Assembly (NCBI RefSeq): GCF_016597815.1
Contig: NZ_VCHA01000001.1
Coordinates: 930,001-994,000 of the forward strand
DNA length: 64,000 nt
From: Marinobacter sp. DY40_1A1
Lineage (GTDB): Bacteria; Pseudomonadota; Gammaproteobacteria; Pseudomonadales; Oleiphilaceae
Direction: 5' to 3'
Positions within the stretch are counted from its first letter, which is position 1; every line of letters begins with the position of its first letter. The translations under genes were made by a program, and so were the position numbers. The notes beneath the pieces were generated by a model that saw only the letters and a program-made list of their open reading frames with translations, did no database searches and was not told the DNA's origin. Of the stretch, positions 8,578 to 17,554 are shown in pieces.

Positions 8578-9595
8578 TACTCAAATCCAGCCATTGCTGG
8601 GACAGCCAGTAAAAGCCGCCAGCTTTAGCCGGGTGGGTGCAGTTATAGCGGAATCGTCGGCTGTTGAAGGGTTTGGGTGCCTTAATCAGAATGTTATTGC
8701 CAGTCACCTTGAAATCAATCCGCCCCATGCCCGAAGCAAAGCAGGTCAGCCTGGCGGGCTGAATATCATCTACCAAAGGCAGAGACAGGGTTGGTGGGTT
8801 GGCACTCACGATTCCGTCAGGCAGTTGGTTGGTGTCTAAGGGGAAGGCTTTGCTGTTTAACTTGTCTTTCAGGCCGTTCAGCTGACCGTAGGTGTTGGCC
8901 ATGGGAAACCGGGGCAAACGGGTTTTGCCTGTAAGGGGCCCAATTGCACCAGATTGCTGCCCGAACCCATACCAGCCTCGTTCTGAGACCTTCGCTTCAA
9001 GGGCTTCATCGAACTCGCCATAAGGATAGGCAAATACAGGCAGGTCTGTTCCCAGTTTTCGTTTTAGTTCAGCTTGCGCGGTATCCAGGCTGCGGTTTGT
9101 CCGCTTTATCCAGTCGGCTTCCGCTTCGCCCGGCTTTCGCGCCAGATGGCCGTGTCCCGCCGTGTGGTTGGCAATGCTTACACCCTCCCGTCCTGAGAGC
9201 TCTTTCAGTTGACCCCAGGTCATGTAGCCGTGTTTTCCGATAGCGGCCGTGTCGACAAAAATGGTGTAAGGCAAACCCCGTTCCTGGAGGATGTCTGCGC
9301 CTGTGCTATATACCGACTCATAGGCATCATCAAAGGTAATCGCGATGCGCTGGCCGGTTGACGGGTTGTTGGAAAATAAATCCTTTGTGGCTTCGTACAA
9401 ATCAACAACCTCAAGGCCCAGTTCGGTGATCATGTCCAACTGTGCATTGAACAGCGATACAGAGGTACTGGTTGATGGCGGTGTAGACTCGCTTATGTGG
9501 TGATATTGAAGTACGACGAGATCGGCTTTTGCGCCAAAACTTGCGAGAAAAAGTGACAGCAGGACAGCTGATATCCAGGGTTTTCGTGCGTTCAT
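8564..9595 (-). CDS. Secreted polysaccharide deacetylase (NodB domain)
   Basis: Predicted periplasmic or exported carbohydrate esterase-4 enzyme of 343 aa. The signal peptide ends near GAKA (residue 24). LQYHHISE at the start of the mature protein, the catalytic TFDDAY motif (near residue 88) and the metal-binding NHTAGHGHL motif (near 142) mark a NodB-type deacetylase like the N-terminal domain of PgaB. AYPYGEFD is a further family motif. The last about 110 residues form an extra domain with two cysteines that I do not recognise. Its ATG overlaps the stop of the DnaJ-related gene by 4 bases, implying translational coupling. No pga-type synthase gene is nearby, so the polysaccharide is unknown. 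Confidence 0.85.
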   Translation of the reverse strand: MNARKPWISAVLLSLFLASFGAKADLVVLQYHHISESTPPSTSTSVSLFNAQLDMITELGLEVVDLYEATKDLFSNNPSTGQRIAITFDDAYESVYSTGADILQERGLPYTIFVDTAAIGKHGYMTWGQLKELSGREGVSIANHTAGHGHLARKPGEAEADWIKRTNRSLDTAQAELKRKLGTDLPVFAYPYGEFDEALEAKVSERGWYGFGQQSGAIGPLTGKTRLPRFPMANTYGQLNGLKDKLNSKAFPLDTNQLPDGIVSANPPTLSLPLVDDIQPARLTCFASGMGRIDFKVTGNNILIKAPKPFNSRRFRYNCTHPAKAGGFYWLSQQWLDLSKPED

Positions 9596-10269
9596 ATGTG
9601 CTCCAAAATCTGACTGAAATGTGCCTTCAGAACGGCAAACGCTTCGTTTAGTGACTGTATTGCTTCTGTTTCTCCACCACGGTCGGGGTGGGCTTGCATC
9701 ACAGCCCTTCGAAATGCCTGTTTTGCCGTTTGAAAATTGTCGGGAACAGAATCGAACCCGAGAACTCGGGCGGCTTGCAGAATCTCCGGGCTGCTGGGTT
9801 TGGAGTCGCCGCGGCCCTCCCAGAAATCATCCATCATTTGCTGAACCGATTCTTCCGGTAACTCATATTGCGAAAGGTCCAGATAGAAACTACGAAGGCT
9901 GTCTACTGTACCGGGCAGCCCTTTACCGCCGATGATATCCTGATGCTCAATGCCGATGCGCAAAGGGGAGATATACAGGTTCTCGCCGGCTTCTGCGAGG
10001 GTATCCCTTAGGCGGTACAGCACATGGAACAGGAGAAAATGCACCGGGTAGAGCGCTTGAATATCGTGAAACGCCAGTGCGCCAATCAGATTCCACGGCG
10101 GGCCCTGAAGCTTTTTGATCAGGCTGAGCTCGTCTATGCCTGCTGGCGCGCTGCGAAGCTCATGCTCAACAGCCACCAGCATATGCTGAACCTGTTGCTC
10201 CAGCAATGTATCAGAGCCTTTTGCCGATGGCCTTTGTGAGCACTTCATGGATGCGGGTATATTCTTCAT
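9592..10269 (-). CDS. DnaJ-related co-chaperone with C-terminal J domain
   Basis: Cytoplasmic protein of about 225 aa. The N-terminal 150 residues match the DnaJ-related family found in gammaproteobacteria (PWNLIGALAFHDIQALYPVHFLLFH is typical). A truncated J domain lies at the C-terminus with the HPD tripeptide in AHPDRGG, needed to stimulate an Hsp70 ATPase. The start is uncertain: ATG at 10269 gives a 28-base gap after the TetR gene, ATG at 10248 is also possible, and neither has a good ribosome site. Its stop overlaps the start of the deacetylase gene. Function beyond Hsp70 partnering is not known to me. Confidence 0.78.
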   Translation of the reverse strand: MKNIPASMKCSQRPSAKGSDTLLEQQVQHMLVAVEHELRSAPAGIDELSLIKKLQGPPWNLIGALAFHDIQALYPVHFLLFHVLYRLRDTLAEAGENLYISPLRIGIEHQDIIGGKGLPGTVDSLRSFYLDLSQYELPEESVQQMMDDFWEGRGDSKPSSPEILQAARVLGFDSVPDNFQTAKQAFRRAVMQAHPDRGGETEAIQSLNEAFAVLKAHFSQILEHI

Positions 10270-10297
10270 GGCCACAATGTTAGGCCAGCAGCCGTAT

Positions 10298-10942
10298 TCA
10301 GGGAAGGGTAGTGAGCCCGGGCAGCCCGCCTTTGAACAATGCCGTAGCAAGGTTCGTCGCCCGGTCTACCTCACTGTCTGCTTGTTCCGGGTGCAGGTGC
10401 ACGCGCCTCGCGACAGTCAGGCTGGTCTCATAGGCCACGCCAAAGAACGCAGCACAAAGATATTCCTGATCGACGCTTGGCAATATGCCCCGCGTAACAG
10501 CTGCTCTAACATCATCCTCAAGGGACATCATGATGAGCTCAAGTATGCCTGAGCCAAATAGATCCCTTATAGCGCGATCGTTACGATGAGCCAGCTCGTA
10601 AACGAGAGGGTCCTTTGCGGTGGCGCTGTATACTGCATGGTAGGAGCGGCGAATAAATTCTTCGGTACTCTCAGCGGAGCGGCGTGAACGAGTCAGGTTT
10701 TCATTCAATCCACTGAGAAAATCGGTGAGAAGGGCCGCAAAGATGTCCTGTTTGCTCCGAAAATAGTTGTAGAAGGTGCCGGAAGCCAGATCCGTTTTTT
10801 TGATAAGGTCACGGATGGTTGTGTTTTCATAGCCTTTTTCTTGAAAGCAGATGCGCGCAGAATTCAGTATTGCTGCGTGGTTGCGCATGCGGTTGCGTTC
10901 CCGCTTACCTGGTATTTCTTTATCTGAGCTCAACATATCCAT
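10298..10942 (-). CDS. TetR/AcrR-family transcriptional regulator
   Basis: 214-aa DNA-binding regulator. The N-terminal helix-turn-helix (residues 20-65) has the family pattern [18 protein letters not shown]...[14 protein letters not shown]. The C-terminal ligand-binding domain is helical and does not indicate a ligand. It is transcribed away from ttcA and towards the DnaJ-related and deacetylase genes, so it may regulate those or itself. A 9-base direct repeat lies at its 5' end (see separate entry). Confidence 0.9.
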   Translation of the reverse strand: MDMLSSDKEIPGKRERNRMRNHAAILNSARICFQEKGYENTTIRDLIKKTDLASGTFYNYFRSKQDIFAALLTDFLSGLNENLTRSRRSAESTEEFIRRSYHAVYSATAKDPLVYELAHRNDRAIRDLFGSGILELIMMSLEDDVRAAVTRGILPSVDQEYLCAAFFGVAYETSLTVARRVHLHPEQADSEVDRATNLATALFKGGLPGLTTLP

Positions 10943-10981
10943 GTTAGTAGCCTGTCCCTGTTAGTAGTGGATGCGTATAAT
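10942..10981 (+). promoter_or_regulatory. ttcA promoter with perfect -10 and a 9-base direct repeat
   Basis: TATAAT at 10976-10981 is a perfect -10 box on the plus strand; the -35 region (about 10953-10958) is poor. TGTTAGTAG occurs at 10942-10950 and again at 10959-10967, 17 bases apart, covering the -35 area and the TetR start codon. The repeat could be a regulator site. A transcript starting near 10988 would exclude an ATG at 10967 and supports 11015 as the ttcA start. Confidence 0.5.
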
Positions 10982-11014
10982 CTCACGATCATTTTCCCAC
11001 TGAACACAGTAGAT

Positions 11015-11935
11015 ATGCCCGAAGCCACAAGTGACAGCCCCGAACAAAATTATAGTTCAGTATACGAACGTAACCTGAAACTGGAGCAGAATAAACTGCA
11101 GAAACGCCTGCGCCGCGACGTCGGCCAGGCCATTTCAGACTTCTCGATGATCGAAGCAGGCGACAAGGTAATGTGTTGCCTTTCCGGTGGCAAGGATTCT
11201 TATGCCATGCTGGACATACTCCTCAATCTGCAAAAAAGTGCGCCAGTGTCGTTTGAACTGATTGCTGTCAATCTTGATCAGAAGCAGCCGGGTTTCCCTG
11301 AAGAAGTGCTGCCAGGGTATCTCGCCGAATTGGGGATCGAGTATCACATCATTGAGCGAGACACCTATAGCATCGTCACTGACAAGGTGGCAGAGGGTAA
11401 AACTACTTGTGGCCTGTGTTCACGCTTACGGCGGGGCATTCTCTACAACTTTGCAGAGGAGCAGGGCGTTACCAAGATTGCCTTGGGCCATCACCGCGAT
11501 GATCTTCTGGAAACCCTGTTTTTGAATATGTTTTACGGTGGCAAGCTTAAAACCATGCCGCCCGTGCTGCACAGCGACGACGGTCGGAATACTGTAATTC
11601 GTCCCCTGGCATACTGCCGGGAGAAAGACATAGCCAGGTATGCGGAGCTTCGGGAATACCCAATCATTCCCTGCAATCTTTGCGGTTCTCAGGAAAATCT
11701 GCAGCGGCAGGTTATCAAGGAAATGTTCCAGCACTGGGACAAGCAACATCCTGGCCGGCTTGAGTCGATGTTCCGGGCCTTATGCAATGTTGAGCCATCA
11801 CACCTTGCAGACCCCAACCTCTATGATTTTCGCGAGGGCAAGCGCTTGGGGGGCAAGCGCCAAGCCGTTCAGACGGCTGCGCCGGCACAAGAGCCGGAGC
11901 AGAGCTTCGGGCGCCTGGACGTTCTGAATATCTAG
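11015..11935 (+). CDS. ttcA: tRNA 2-thiocytidine biosynthesis protein TtcA
   Basis: Inserts sulfur at cytidine 32 of certain tRNAs, using ATP and an iron-sulfur cluster. The PP-loop SGGKDS (near residue 58) binds ATP. Two Cys-x-x-Cys pairs, CGLC and CNLC, hold the cluster. The 306-residue length fits the family. Start chosen at 11015: the in-frame ATG at 10967 lies upstream of a strong -10 box, and the sequence from MPEATSDS onward matches typical TtcA N-termini. It is a single-gene unit divergent from the TetR gene. Confidence 0.93.
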   Translation: MPEATSDSPEQNYSSVYERNLKLEQNKLQKRLRRDVGQAISDFSMIEAGDKVMCCLSGGKDSYAMLDILLNLQKSAPVSFELIAVNLDQKQPGFPEEVLPGYLAELGIEYHIIERDTYSIVTDKVAEGKTTCGLCSRLRRGILYNFAEEQGVTKIALGHHRDDLLETLFLNMFYGGKLKTMPPVLHSDDGRNTVIRPLAYCREKDIARYAELREYPIIPCNLCGSQENLQRQVIKEMFQHWDKQHPGRLESMFRALCNVEPSHLADPNLYDFREGKRLGGKRQAVQTAAPAQEPEQSFGRLDVLNI

Positions 11936-11987
11936 TTCTGGCCTCAGGACTGCCTGGTGAATCCGGAAGGCTTGTCAGAGAGTGGAA

Positions 11988-12677
11988 TTAATGGCCGGTC
12001 ATTGCCAGCAGGGGCAGGGTCCAAAGCCCGAAAATGATCAATAGAGCGCCGGTGAACTTCCGGAACATCTGATTGCTTTTCAGGCCATTGATCCAACTAG
12101 CTGCATAACCTGCCCCGAGCATTGAGGGCAGGGTGCCCAGCCCGAAAAACACCATTGTCAGAGCGGCCGAACCCACAGTCGGCTGCAAGGCCGCCCAACC
12201 CAGTGTGCTATACACTAATCCACATGGTAGCCAGCCCCAGAGAGCTCCGAGAGCAAGGGCCTGGCCCGCATGATTGATCGGGAGAATCCTGCTGGCAAGG
12301 GGTGACAAGCGCTTCCATAGTGGGGCACCGATGCGCTCTACATAGCGGATGCCCTGCCACCACTGGCCCATGGACAATCCCATTGCAATCAACAGCAGGC
12401 CCGCTGCCGAGCGCAAAATCATGCCTAGCTGTGTCCATTGGTTTGCGGCTGACGTACTTAGCAGCGCAACCAGCGCCGCAATCAGTGCGTAACTTCCGAT
12501 GCGTCCAATGTTATAGGCAAGCAGTAACATTGACTGCCGTACGCGAAAACCCTTGCCGACCGGCAATGCCATGGAGAGCGAGGCGCTGATTCCGCCGCAC
12601 ATGGCAATGCAATGAGTGCTGCCAAGCAGGCCAATGAAAAACGCACTGGGATAGCTAAGATACAGTTCCGGGCTCAT
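11988..12677 (-). CDS. TauE/UreH-like membrane protein of the cbb3 cluster
   Basis: Inner-membrane protein of 229 aa with about six hydrophobic segments. The first contains LLGSTHCIAMCGG, a His-Cys-x-x-x-Cys pattern conserved in this UreH/DsbD-like branch and likely to bind metal. WGWLPCGLVYSTL holds a further cysteine beside a proline, as in DsbD-type transporters. It is usually found after ccoS, and here its ATG overlaps the ccoS stop by 4 bases. A role in copper or redox handling during cbb3 oxidase assembly is inferred from this location; the transported species is unknown. Confidence 0.75.
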   Translation of the reverse strand: MSPELYLSYPSAFFIGLLGSTHCIAMCGGISASLSMALPVGKGFRVRQSMLLLAYNIGRIGSYALIAALVALLSTSAANQWTQLGMILRSAAGLLLIAMGLSMGQWWQGIRYVERIGAPLWKRLSPLASRILPINHAGQALALGALWGWLPCGLVYSTLGWAALQPTVGSAALTMVFFGLGTLPSMLGAGYAASWINGLKSNQMFRKFTGALLIIFGLWTLPLLAMTGH

Positions 12678-12928
12678 GATCGATCAGGCTTACTCTCAGG
12701 ATCGCCATTTTCAATATGAGCTTCAGCGCTCGTGGAGCCTGCAGCTTTATTCTGTTTATCGGTGCGGGCTTCCTCCGGGATCATATCTATATCGTCATCG
12801 TAGAGGATGCGATGTGCAGGCCCTTCCAGATCATCGTATTGACCATTCTTGACGGCCCAGGAAAACAGAAAGATGCCCATCACCACGAGAATCAGCATGA
12901 CCGGTATCAGGAACACTACGACTTCCAC
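12674..12928 (-). CDS. ccoS: cbb3 oxidase assembly protein CcoS
   Basis: Single-span membrane protein of 84 aa needed for insertion of heme and copper into cbb3 oxidase. A hydrophobic N-terminal helix (residues 3-24) leads into FLFSWAVKNGQYDDLEGPAHRIL, the CcoS signature. The tail is acidic and variable, and somewhat longer than in many homologues. It lies 38 bases after ccoI and overlaps the following membrane gene by ATGA. Confidence 0.93.
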   Translation of the reverse strand: MEVVVFLIPVMLILVVMGIFLFSWAVKNGQYDDLEGPAHRILYDDDIDMIPEEARTDKQNKAAGSTSAEAHIENGDPESKPDRS

Positions 12929-12966
12929 GGGATAAACCTCATATTAAAAATCAGATGTTCACGGTA

Positions 12967-15417
12967 TCAGGGCGCAACCTGTGCGCCAACTCGTATTGTT
13001 CCTGAGTGGCTCGTGGCCCGAGGCTGTTTACCAAGGCGTAATGCGTTGAGTACAACAATTAACGAGCTAAGTGACATGCCGATTGCTGCGGCCCAGGGTG
13101 GAACCAGGCCTGCGGCTGCGAGCGGCAATGCGCTGACATTGTAAACAAGCGCCCATGCCATATTTTGGCGGATTATCTTGCGAGTGCGGCGACTGGTATC
13201 CAGTGCCTCCACAAGTTGCATCAACTGGCCATTGAGTAAAACAGCATCTGCTTTGAGCTGTGTAAGGTCCGCTGCAGTGCCCATAGCCACAGATATTCCT
13301 GCACCGGCCATAGAGGGCAGGTCGTTGAGTCCATCCCCGACCATCATCACCTGACGGCCTTCTGCTTTCAGCTTTTGTAGAACCTCAAGCTTTTGCTCAG
13401 GCGAAGCTTGGCCAATAGCTTCGTCAATCCCAAGCATATCCGCTATTTCGCGCACATGGCCTGAGCGGTCTCCACTGAGCAACAAGGTACGGATTCCGGC
13501 ATCCTGAAGGGCTTTGATAGCTTGGGCCGCATCCTCCCGGGGCTGATCATCAAGCCAGAAGCTTGCCAGCCATTCGGTATCAGATGCCAGCCAGATTTCC
13601 ATGCCGGTGTGTGGCTCTGATTCCGGCTCGGGCAGGTCGAGATGCCCCGCCACAAAGGCCTTATGCCCAATGAAAAAGGCCTGGTCACCCAAACGCCCTG
13701 TAAGACCACCACCCAGGTGGTTAGTTACCTCTTCAATGGCTGCAGATGGCCGGTTATGAAATACCTGGGCAATAGGGTGTTCAGAATGCTGCTCAAGTCC
13801 GGAAGCCAGGCGCAGGCATGTATCCCTGTCTTTACTCCCCGTTACGCGAGTATCAATCAGACTCAATTTACCCCGGGTCAGTGTGCCGGTTTTGTCGAAG
13901 ATTACGGTATCTATGGTATTCATGGATTCAAGCGCGTGGCCTCGGGTGGGCAGAAAACCCAGCCGCCGCAGCTTGACTGTGGCTGAGGTAATCGCGGTGG
14001 GCGTTGCCAGCGACAGCGCGCAAGGGCAGGTCACTACAAGCACGGAGAGGGTGATGTCGAAAGCGTTGTCTGCTCCGGCCCACCACCATCCGATCCAGAC
14101 GACCGGCGCAAGAATGAGTACGCGCCCTACAAACTTACCTGCAATGCGATCTGCCATCCGGGCGACAGGAGGCTTTTCTGACTGAACCCGATCCAGTATT
14201 CGCAGAATTCCTGACAGCCTTGTTTGAGCTCCGGATTTCTCAACCTGAATATCCAGCGGGTTTTCGCCATTAACGCTACCCGCATGCACTGTATCTCCAG
14301 GAATCCGGGTTTCCGGCAAATACTCACCAGTGAGGGCGGACTCATTGAGAGTGGACTGGCCTCGCAGAATGACCCCGTCTACCGGTAGTGTTTCTCCTGG
14401 CCGAATGCGAACCACATCGCCGGGCTTTACCTGGTGGGCGGGTACAACTTCCGTCTCCTCGCCCGTCACTTTGGTTGCTACCGTGGGGTTGAAACCTGCC
14501 AGGGCATTGCCGGTGAGGCCTGCGCGGTATCGTGCCTGGACTTCAATGTATCGCCCGAGCAGCAGGAAAAAAGTAAACATACAGACAGATTCAAAATAGA
14601 CCTCTTCACCGCCCATTACTGTCACCCACGCACTCGCCATGTATGCGAGCCCGATAGCTATGGCTACGGGGACATCCATGGTCAGATGGCGGGTTTTAAT
14701 GTCTCTTAGTGCGTTGCGGAAAAACGAATCTGCACTGTAAAAAACAACGGGCGTTGCCACCAGTAAGCCGAACCAGCGGAAAAAGGACACAAGTTCTGGT
14801 GACAGATCGCTGACCAACTCAAAGTAGAGCGGGAAAGCGAGCATCATACTCTGAAAAGTGCCCATGCCCGCGACAGCAAGGCGAATCAACATTGAGCGAT
14901 TTTCTGCTTTGAGTTGATCCTCTACTTCATCTGACTGATAGGGGCGGGCGGTATAGCCAAGTTCGTGTATGGCGATCAACAAATCGCTCAAACCGGCTTT
15001 ATCCTGGGCCCAGACAAGGCGTGCTCGCTGGGTAGTGTGGTTCACTGAGAAAGAAAGCACACCGGGCTGCTTTTTCATATGGTTTTCAAGCAACCATATG
15101 CACGCCGCACAGGTAATACCACCAATTAAAAGCTGGGCCTCATGACCTCCTTTAACGGGAGACACGAAGGCTTGCTGAACCAGTGGGTGGTCAAGCTCTC
15201 TGAGTCTGTCCAGTTCGGTGGCAGTTAGCTGGCGAGGGGTAATCGCGGCTTGTGTGCGGAGCTGATAGAAGCCTGTGAGGCCTTCGGTGTGAATGGTTTC
15301 GCACACCGCCTTGCAGCCCTGGCAACAGAAAAACCGTGTTTCGCCATCAAGCTCAAGAGCAATGCGCGGCTCGCCTTCAGCCGGCTCGCCGCAATGGAAG
15401 CAATCCACAGGGGTCAC
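12967..15417 (-). CDS. ccoI: Copper P1B-type ATPase CcoI/FixI
   Basis: Exports copper across the inner membrane for the CuB site of cbb3 oxidase. In 816 residues: an N-terminal cysteine cluster (CFHC at 6-9, CCQGC at 31-35), a heavy-metal-associated domain with GITCAAC (Cys103/Cys106), eight membrane segments, the CPC copper site at 464-466, the phosphorylated Asp508 in DKTGTLT, and GDGLNDLPSM near the end. The start is a GTG at 15417 whose GTGA overlaps the fixH stop; the frame stays open for 36 more codons upstream, but those lie inside fixH and do not match the family. It is the third gene of the ccoGHIS block. Confidence 0.95.
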   Translation of the reverse strand: MTPVDCFHCGEPAEGEPRIALELDGETRFFCCQGCKAVCETIHTEGLTGFYQLRTQAAITPRQLTATELDRLRELDHPLVQQAFVSPVKGGHEAQLLIGGITCAACIWLLENHMKKQPGVLSFSVNHTTQRARLVWAQDKAGLSDLLIAIHELGYTARPYQSDEVEDQLKAENRSMLIRLAVAGMGTFQSMMLAFPLYFELVSDLSPELVSFFRWFGLLVATPVVFYSADSFFRNALRDIKTRHLTMDVPVAIAIGLAYMASAWVTVMGGEEVYFESVCMFTFFLLLGRYIEVQARYRAGLTGNALAGFNPTVATKVTGEETEVVPAHQVKPGDVVRIRPGETLPVDGVILRGQSTLNESALTGEYLPETRIPGDTVHAGSVNGENPLDIQVEKSGAQTRLSGILRILDRVQSEKPPVARMADRIAGKFVGRVLILAPVVWIGWWWAGADNAFDITLSVLVVTCPCALSLATPTAITSATVKLRRLGFLPTRGHALESMNTIDTVIFDKTGTLTRGKLSLIDTRVTGSKDRDTCLRLASGLEQHSEHPIAQVFHNRPSAAIEEVTNHLGGGLTGRLGDQAFFIGHKAFVAGHLDLPEPESEPHTGMEIWLASDTEWLASFWLDDQPREDAAQAIKALQDAGIRTLLLSGDRSGHVREIADMLGIDEAIGQASPEQKLEVLQKLKAEGRQVMMVGDGLNDLPSMAGAGISVAMGTAADLTQLKADAVLLNGQLMQLVEALDTSRRTRKIIRQNMAWALVYNVSALPLAAAGLVPPWAAAIGMSLSSLIVVLNALRLGKQPRATSHSGTIRVGAQVAP

Positions 15418-15938
15418 CCTTTGGCGGATCCTTTCGGAACCATATGAACCTTGCTTTCGGTTGGCAGCCAGGCCTCGCCTTTCAGGCGCCAGTGGTTGTC
15501 CGGGCCTCGAAGCTCGTAGTACCAACGGCCATCTATGTCACCAAGCATGTTCCCTGTGTAGTGACCATTACCATCACTGCGGAACTGGATAGTACGGTCA
15601 TTTTGAGAAAGCGTTGGGTGAAACAGGTTAAGGATCAGGTAAGGAAAGTCTGCTGGTCCTTCCTGGGTGTTCACATTCAGCAGAATGCTGCGATCTTCAA
15701 ATGCCATGTCAGCGTTGAGGCCCATGTCTGCGGCAGCCTGGTCGCGGGCTATCTCAAGGTTAATGCCACGGCCTTCTTTTGAGTAATCGTCTGTGACCAT
15801 TGTGTCGCGCATATTTGATGCGACAACCAGCATAAACATGCTAAACGTGATCGCAGATAGCGGCGCAATGGTCAAGAACCAGAACCAGGGCTGCCGATAC
15901 CAAGGTGCGATTGTTGCTGCGGGTGCTTGTTGATTCAT
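15414..15938 (-). CDS. ccoH: FixH/CcoH family protein
   Basis: Membrane-anchored periplasmic protein of 174 aa that supports cbb3 oxidase assembly or stability. PWYRQPWFWFLTIAPL opens the single transmembrane helix (about residues 15-38). The motif VTDDYSKEGRGINLEIARD, with Asp-Asp-Tyr-Lys-like spacing, is the FixH signature, followed by an immunoglobulin-like domain ending in a beta-rich region. ATG at 15938 was preferred to an in-frame start 33 bases upstream because the shorter form has the normal N-terminus. Its stop is shared with the ccoI GTG. Confidence 0.9.
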   Translation of the reverse strand: MNQQAPAATIAPWYRQPWFWFLTIAPLSAITFSMFMLVVASNMRDTMVTDDYSKEGRGINLEIARDQAAADMGLNADMAFEDRSILLNVNTQEGPADFPYLILNLFHPTLSQNDRTIQFRSDGNGHYTGNMLGDIDGRWYYELRGPDNHWRLKGEAWLPTESKVHMVPKGSAKG

Positions 15939-15986
15939 AACACTCAGTCTCGTCTGTTTACAGATTGCCAACGGTGATCTTGAAGA

Positions 15987-17417
15987 TCATTGCGTTGGAC
16001 CGACAAATCGGCTTTCAGTTTCCAGCTTCAGTGACGCATCCGTTTCAGACTGTGCATGGAATATTATTTCGTTGTTTGACTGCGGGATCGATTCTGGAGG
16101 AACGTCCACGACCGTCGGCAGAGAGCGGTTTTCACCACTAGCGACTGACACCTGTGTTTGGGTCAGAATGCGAACACCTTCAAGGCCTTTTACTGACAGT
16201 TTAAATGTCTGGGGTACTTCTGACATGTTTACTATTTTCAAGGTGTAGGAGTTTTCAATACGTCCCTCACCGTTAAAGCTGAACAGTGCGCCGCGATCCC
16301 TCAGAACGTCAAGCTGGGCCGGAACGCGAGTTGCTATTACGAAGATGATTGCCCCGATCATGGCCGTCAGAACGGCGCCATAACCAAACGTACGGGGACG
16401 AAGAAGCTTTGAGGGCTTTCCTTCGAGTTCGTTCTCGGTGGTGTATCGGATCAACCCGCGAGGGTAGTCCATCTTGTCCATGATTTCATCACACGCATCA
16501 ATACAGAGAGCACAACCAATGCACTCATATTGAAGGCCATCGCGAATATCAATGCCAGTGGGACACACGTGGACACATTGTCCGCAGTCAATACAGTCAC
16601 CCAGACCTACCTCTTCAGGCTTTACGTCCTTTTTGCGGCCGCCGCGTGGCTCGCCACGGTTGGGGTCGTAGGAAACAATGCGCGTGTTCGGGTCGAACAT
16701 AACGGACTGGAAACGCGCGTATGGGCACATGTAAAGGCAAACTTGCTCACGCATCCAGCCGGCGTTGATATAGGTGGCAGCAGTAAAAAAGGCAACCCAG
16801 AAGTACGCCCAACCGTTCGCCTGAAAGGTGAAAATATCTGCAATGAGTTCGCGAATCGGGTAAAAATAACCGACAAATGTCAGGCCAGTCAGCAGTGCAA
16901 TAAGTAGCCAGATTGTGTGCTTGGCTGATTTTTTAAAGATCTTTTCCCGTGAATTGGGTGCCTTGTCCAGCTTCATACGCTTGTTGCGGCTGCCCTCAAT
17001 ACGCTCTTCAACCCACATGAAGATAAATGTCCACACTGTTTGCGGGCAGGTGTAGCCACACCAGACACGACCGAAAAGCGTGGTAATGAAGAACAGGCCA
17101 AAAGCACAAATAATTAACATGCCCGACAGTAGAAAGAAGTCTCTTGGGAAGAAGGTTGCACCGTAGAGGTGGAATTCCCGGGCGGGCAGATCGAAATGAA
17201 TCAGCGGGCTGCCATCGAGGGTAATCCATACGAACAGGAAATACATGCTCATGAGCGCCATCAAACTAACTGTACGAATGCGCTGGAAAAGCCCCGTTAC
17301 TTCTTTGACGTAGATTTTCTTCCGGCTGGCATAGAGCTCAACCGTCTCCGGCTGTTTTTTACCGCCCGAGGGCTCTGAGGAGGGGTCGACCTGTTTGACC
17401 GGAATTTCATTACTCAT
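15987..17417 (-). CDS. ccoG: cbb3 oxidase accessory ferredoxin CcoG
   Basis: 476-aa membrane iron-sulfur protein, described in other species as a cupric reductase feeding copper to cbb3 assembly. Several membrane helices surround LFGRVWCGYTCPQTVW, then a cytoplasmic domain with two 4Fe-4S cluster motifs, CIDCGQCVHVCP and CIGCALCIDAC (about residues 265-310). The C-terminal 120 residues form the periplasmic immunoglobulin-like FixG domain. The ATG at 17417 follows a strong GGAGG. It begins the assembly-gene half of the cluster, 137 bases after ccoP. Confidence 0.95.
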   Translation of the reverse strand: MSNEIPVKQVDPSSEPSGGKKQPETVELYASRKKIYVKEVTGLFQRIRTVSLMALMSMYFLFVWITLDGSPLIHFDLPAREFHLYGATFFPRDFFLLSGMLIICAFGLFFITTLFGRVWCGYTCPQTVWTFIFMWVEERIEGSRNKRMKLDKAPNSREKIFKKSAKHTIWLLIALLTGLTFVGYFYPIRELIADIFTFQANGWAYFWVAFFTAATYINAGWMREQVCLYMCPYARFQSVMFDPNTRIVSYDPNRGEPRGGRKKDVKPEEVGLGDCIDCGQCVHVCPTGIDIRDGLQYECIGCALCIDACDEIMDKMDYPRGLIRYTTENELEGKPSKLLRPRTFGYGAVLTAMIGAIIFVIATRVPAQLDVLRDRGALFSFNGEGRIENSYTLKIVNMSEVPQTFKLSVKGLEGVRILTQTQVSVASGENRSLPTVVDVPPESIPQSNNEIIFHAQSETDASLKLETESRFVGPTQ

Positions 17418-17528
17418 GGGTACCTCCAGAAGGAGCTTTAAAGCGCTGATGCGGAGCCTGAAAAAAGGCTGATGCTGATCTTTTCAAGCCTGTGCCCGCG
17501 GAAGCAGACACAGGGTTGAACAGACCAA

Positions 17529-17547
17529 GCCGGGCCAGAGGCCCGGC
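17529..17547 (-). terminator. Hairpin between ccoP and ccoG
   Basis: GCCGGGCC and GGCCCGGC make a perfect 8-base-pair GC stem with a 3-base loop, 7 bases past the ccoP stop. On the minus strand it is followed by TTGGTCTGTT, a broken T-rich tail. It could end or attenuate the oxidase transcript so that assembly genes are made in lower amount. Confidence 0.55.
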
Positions 17548-17554
17548 GGGAAAG

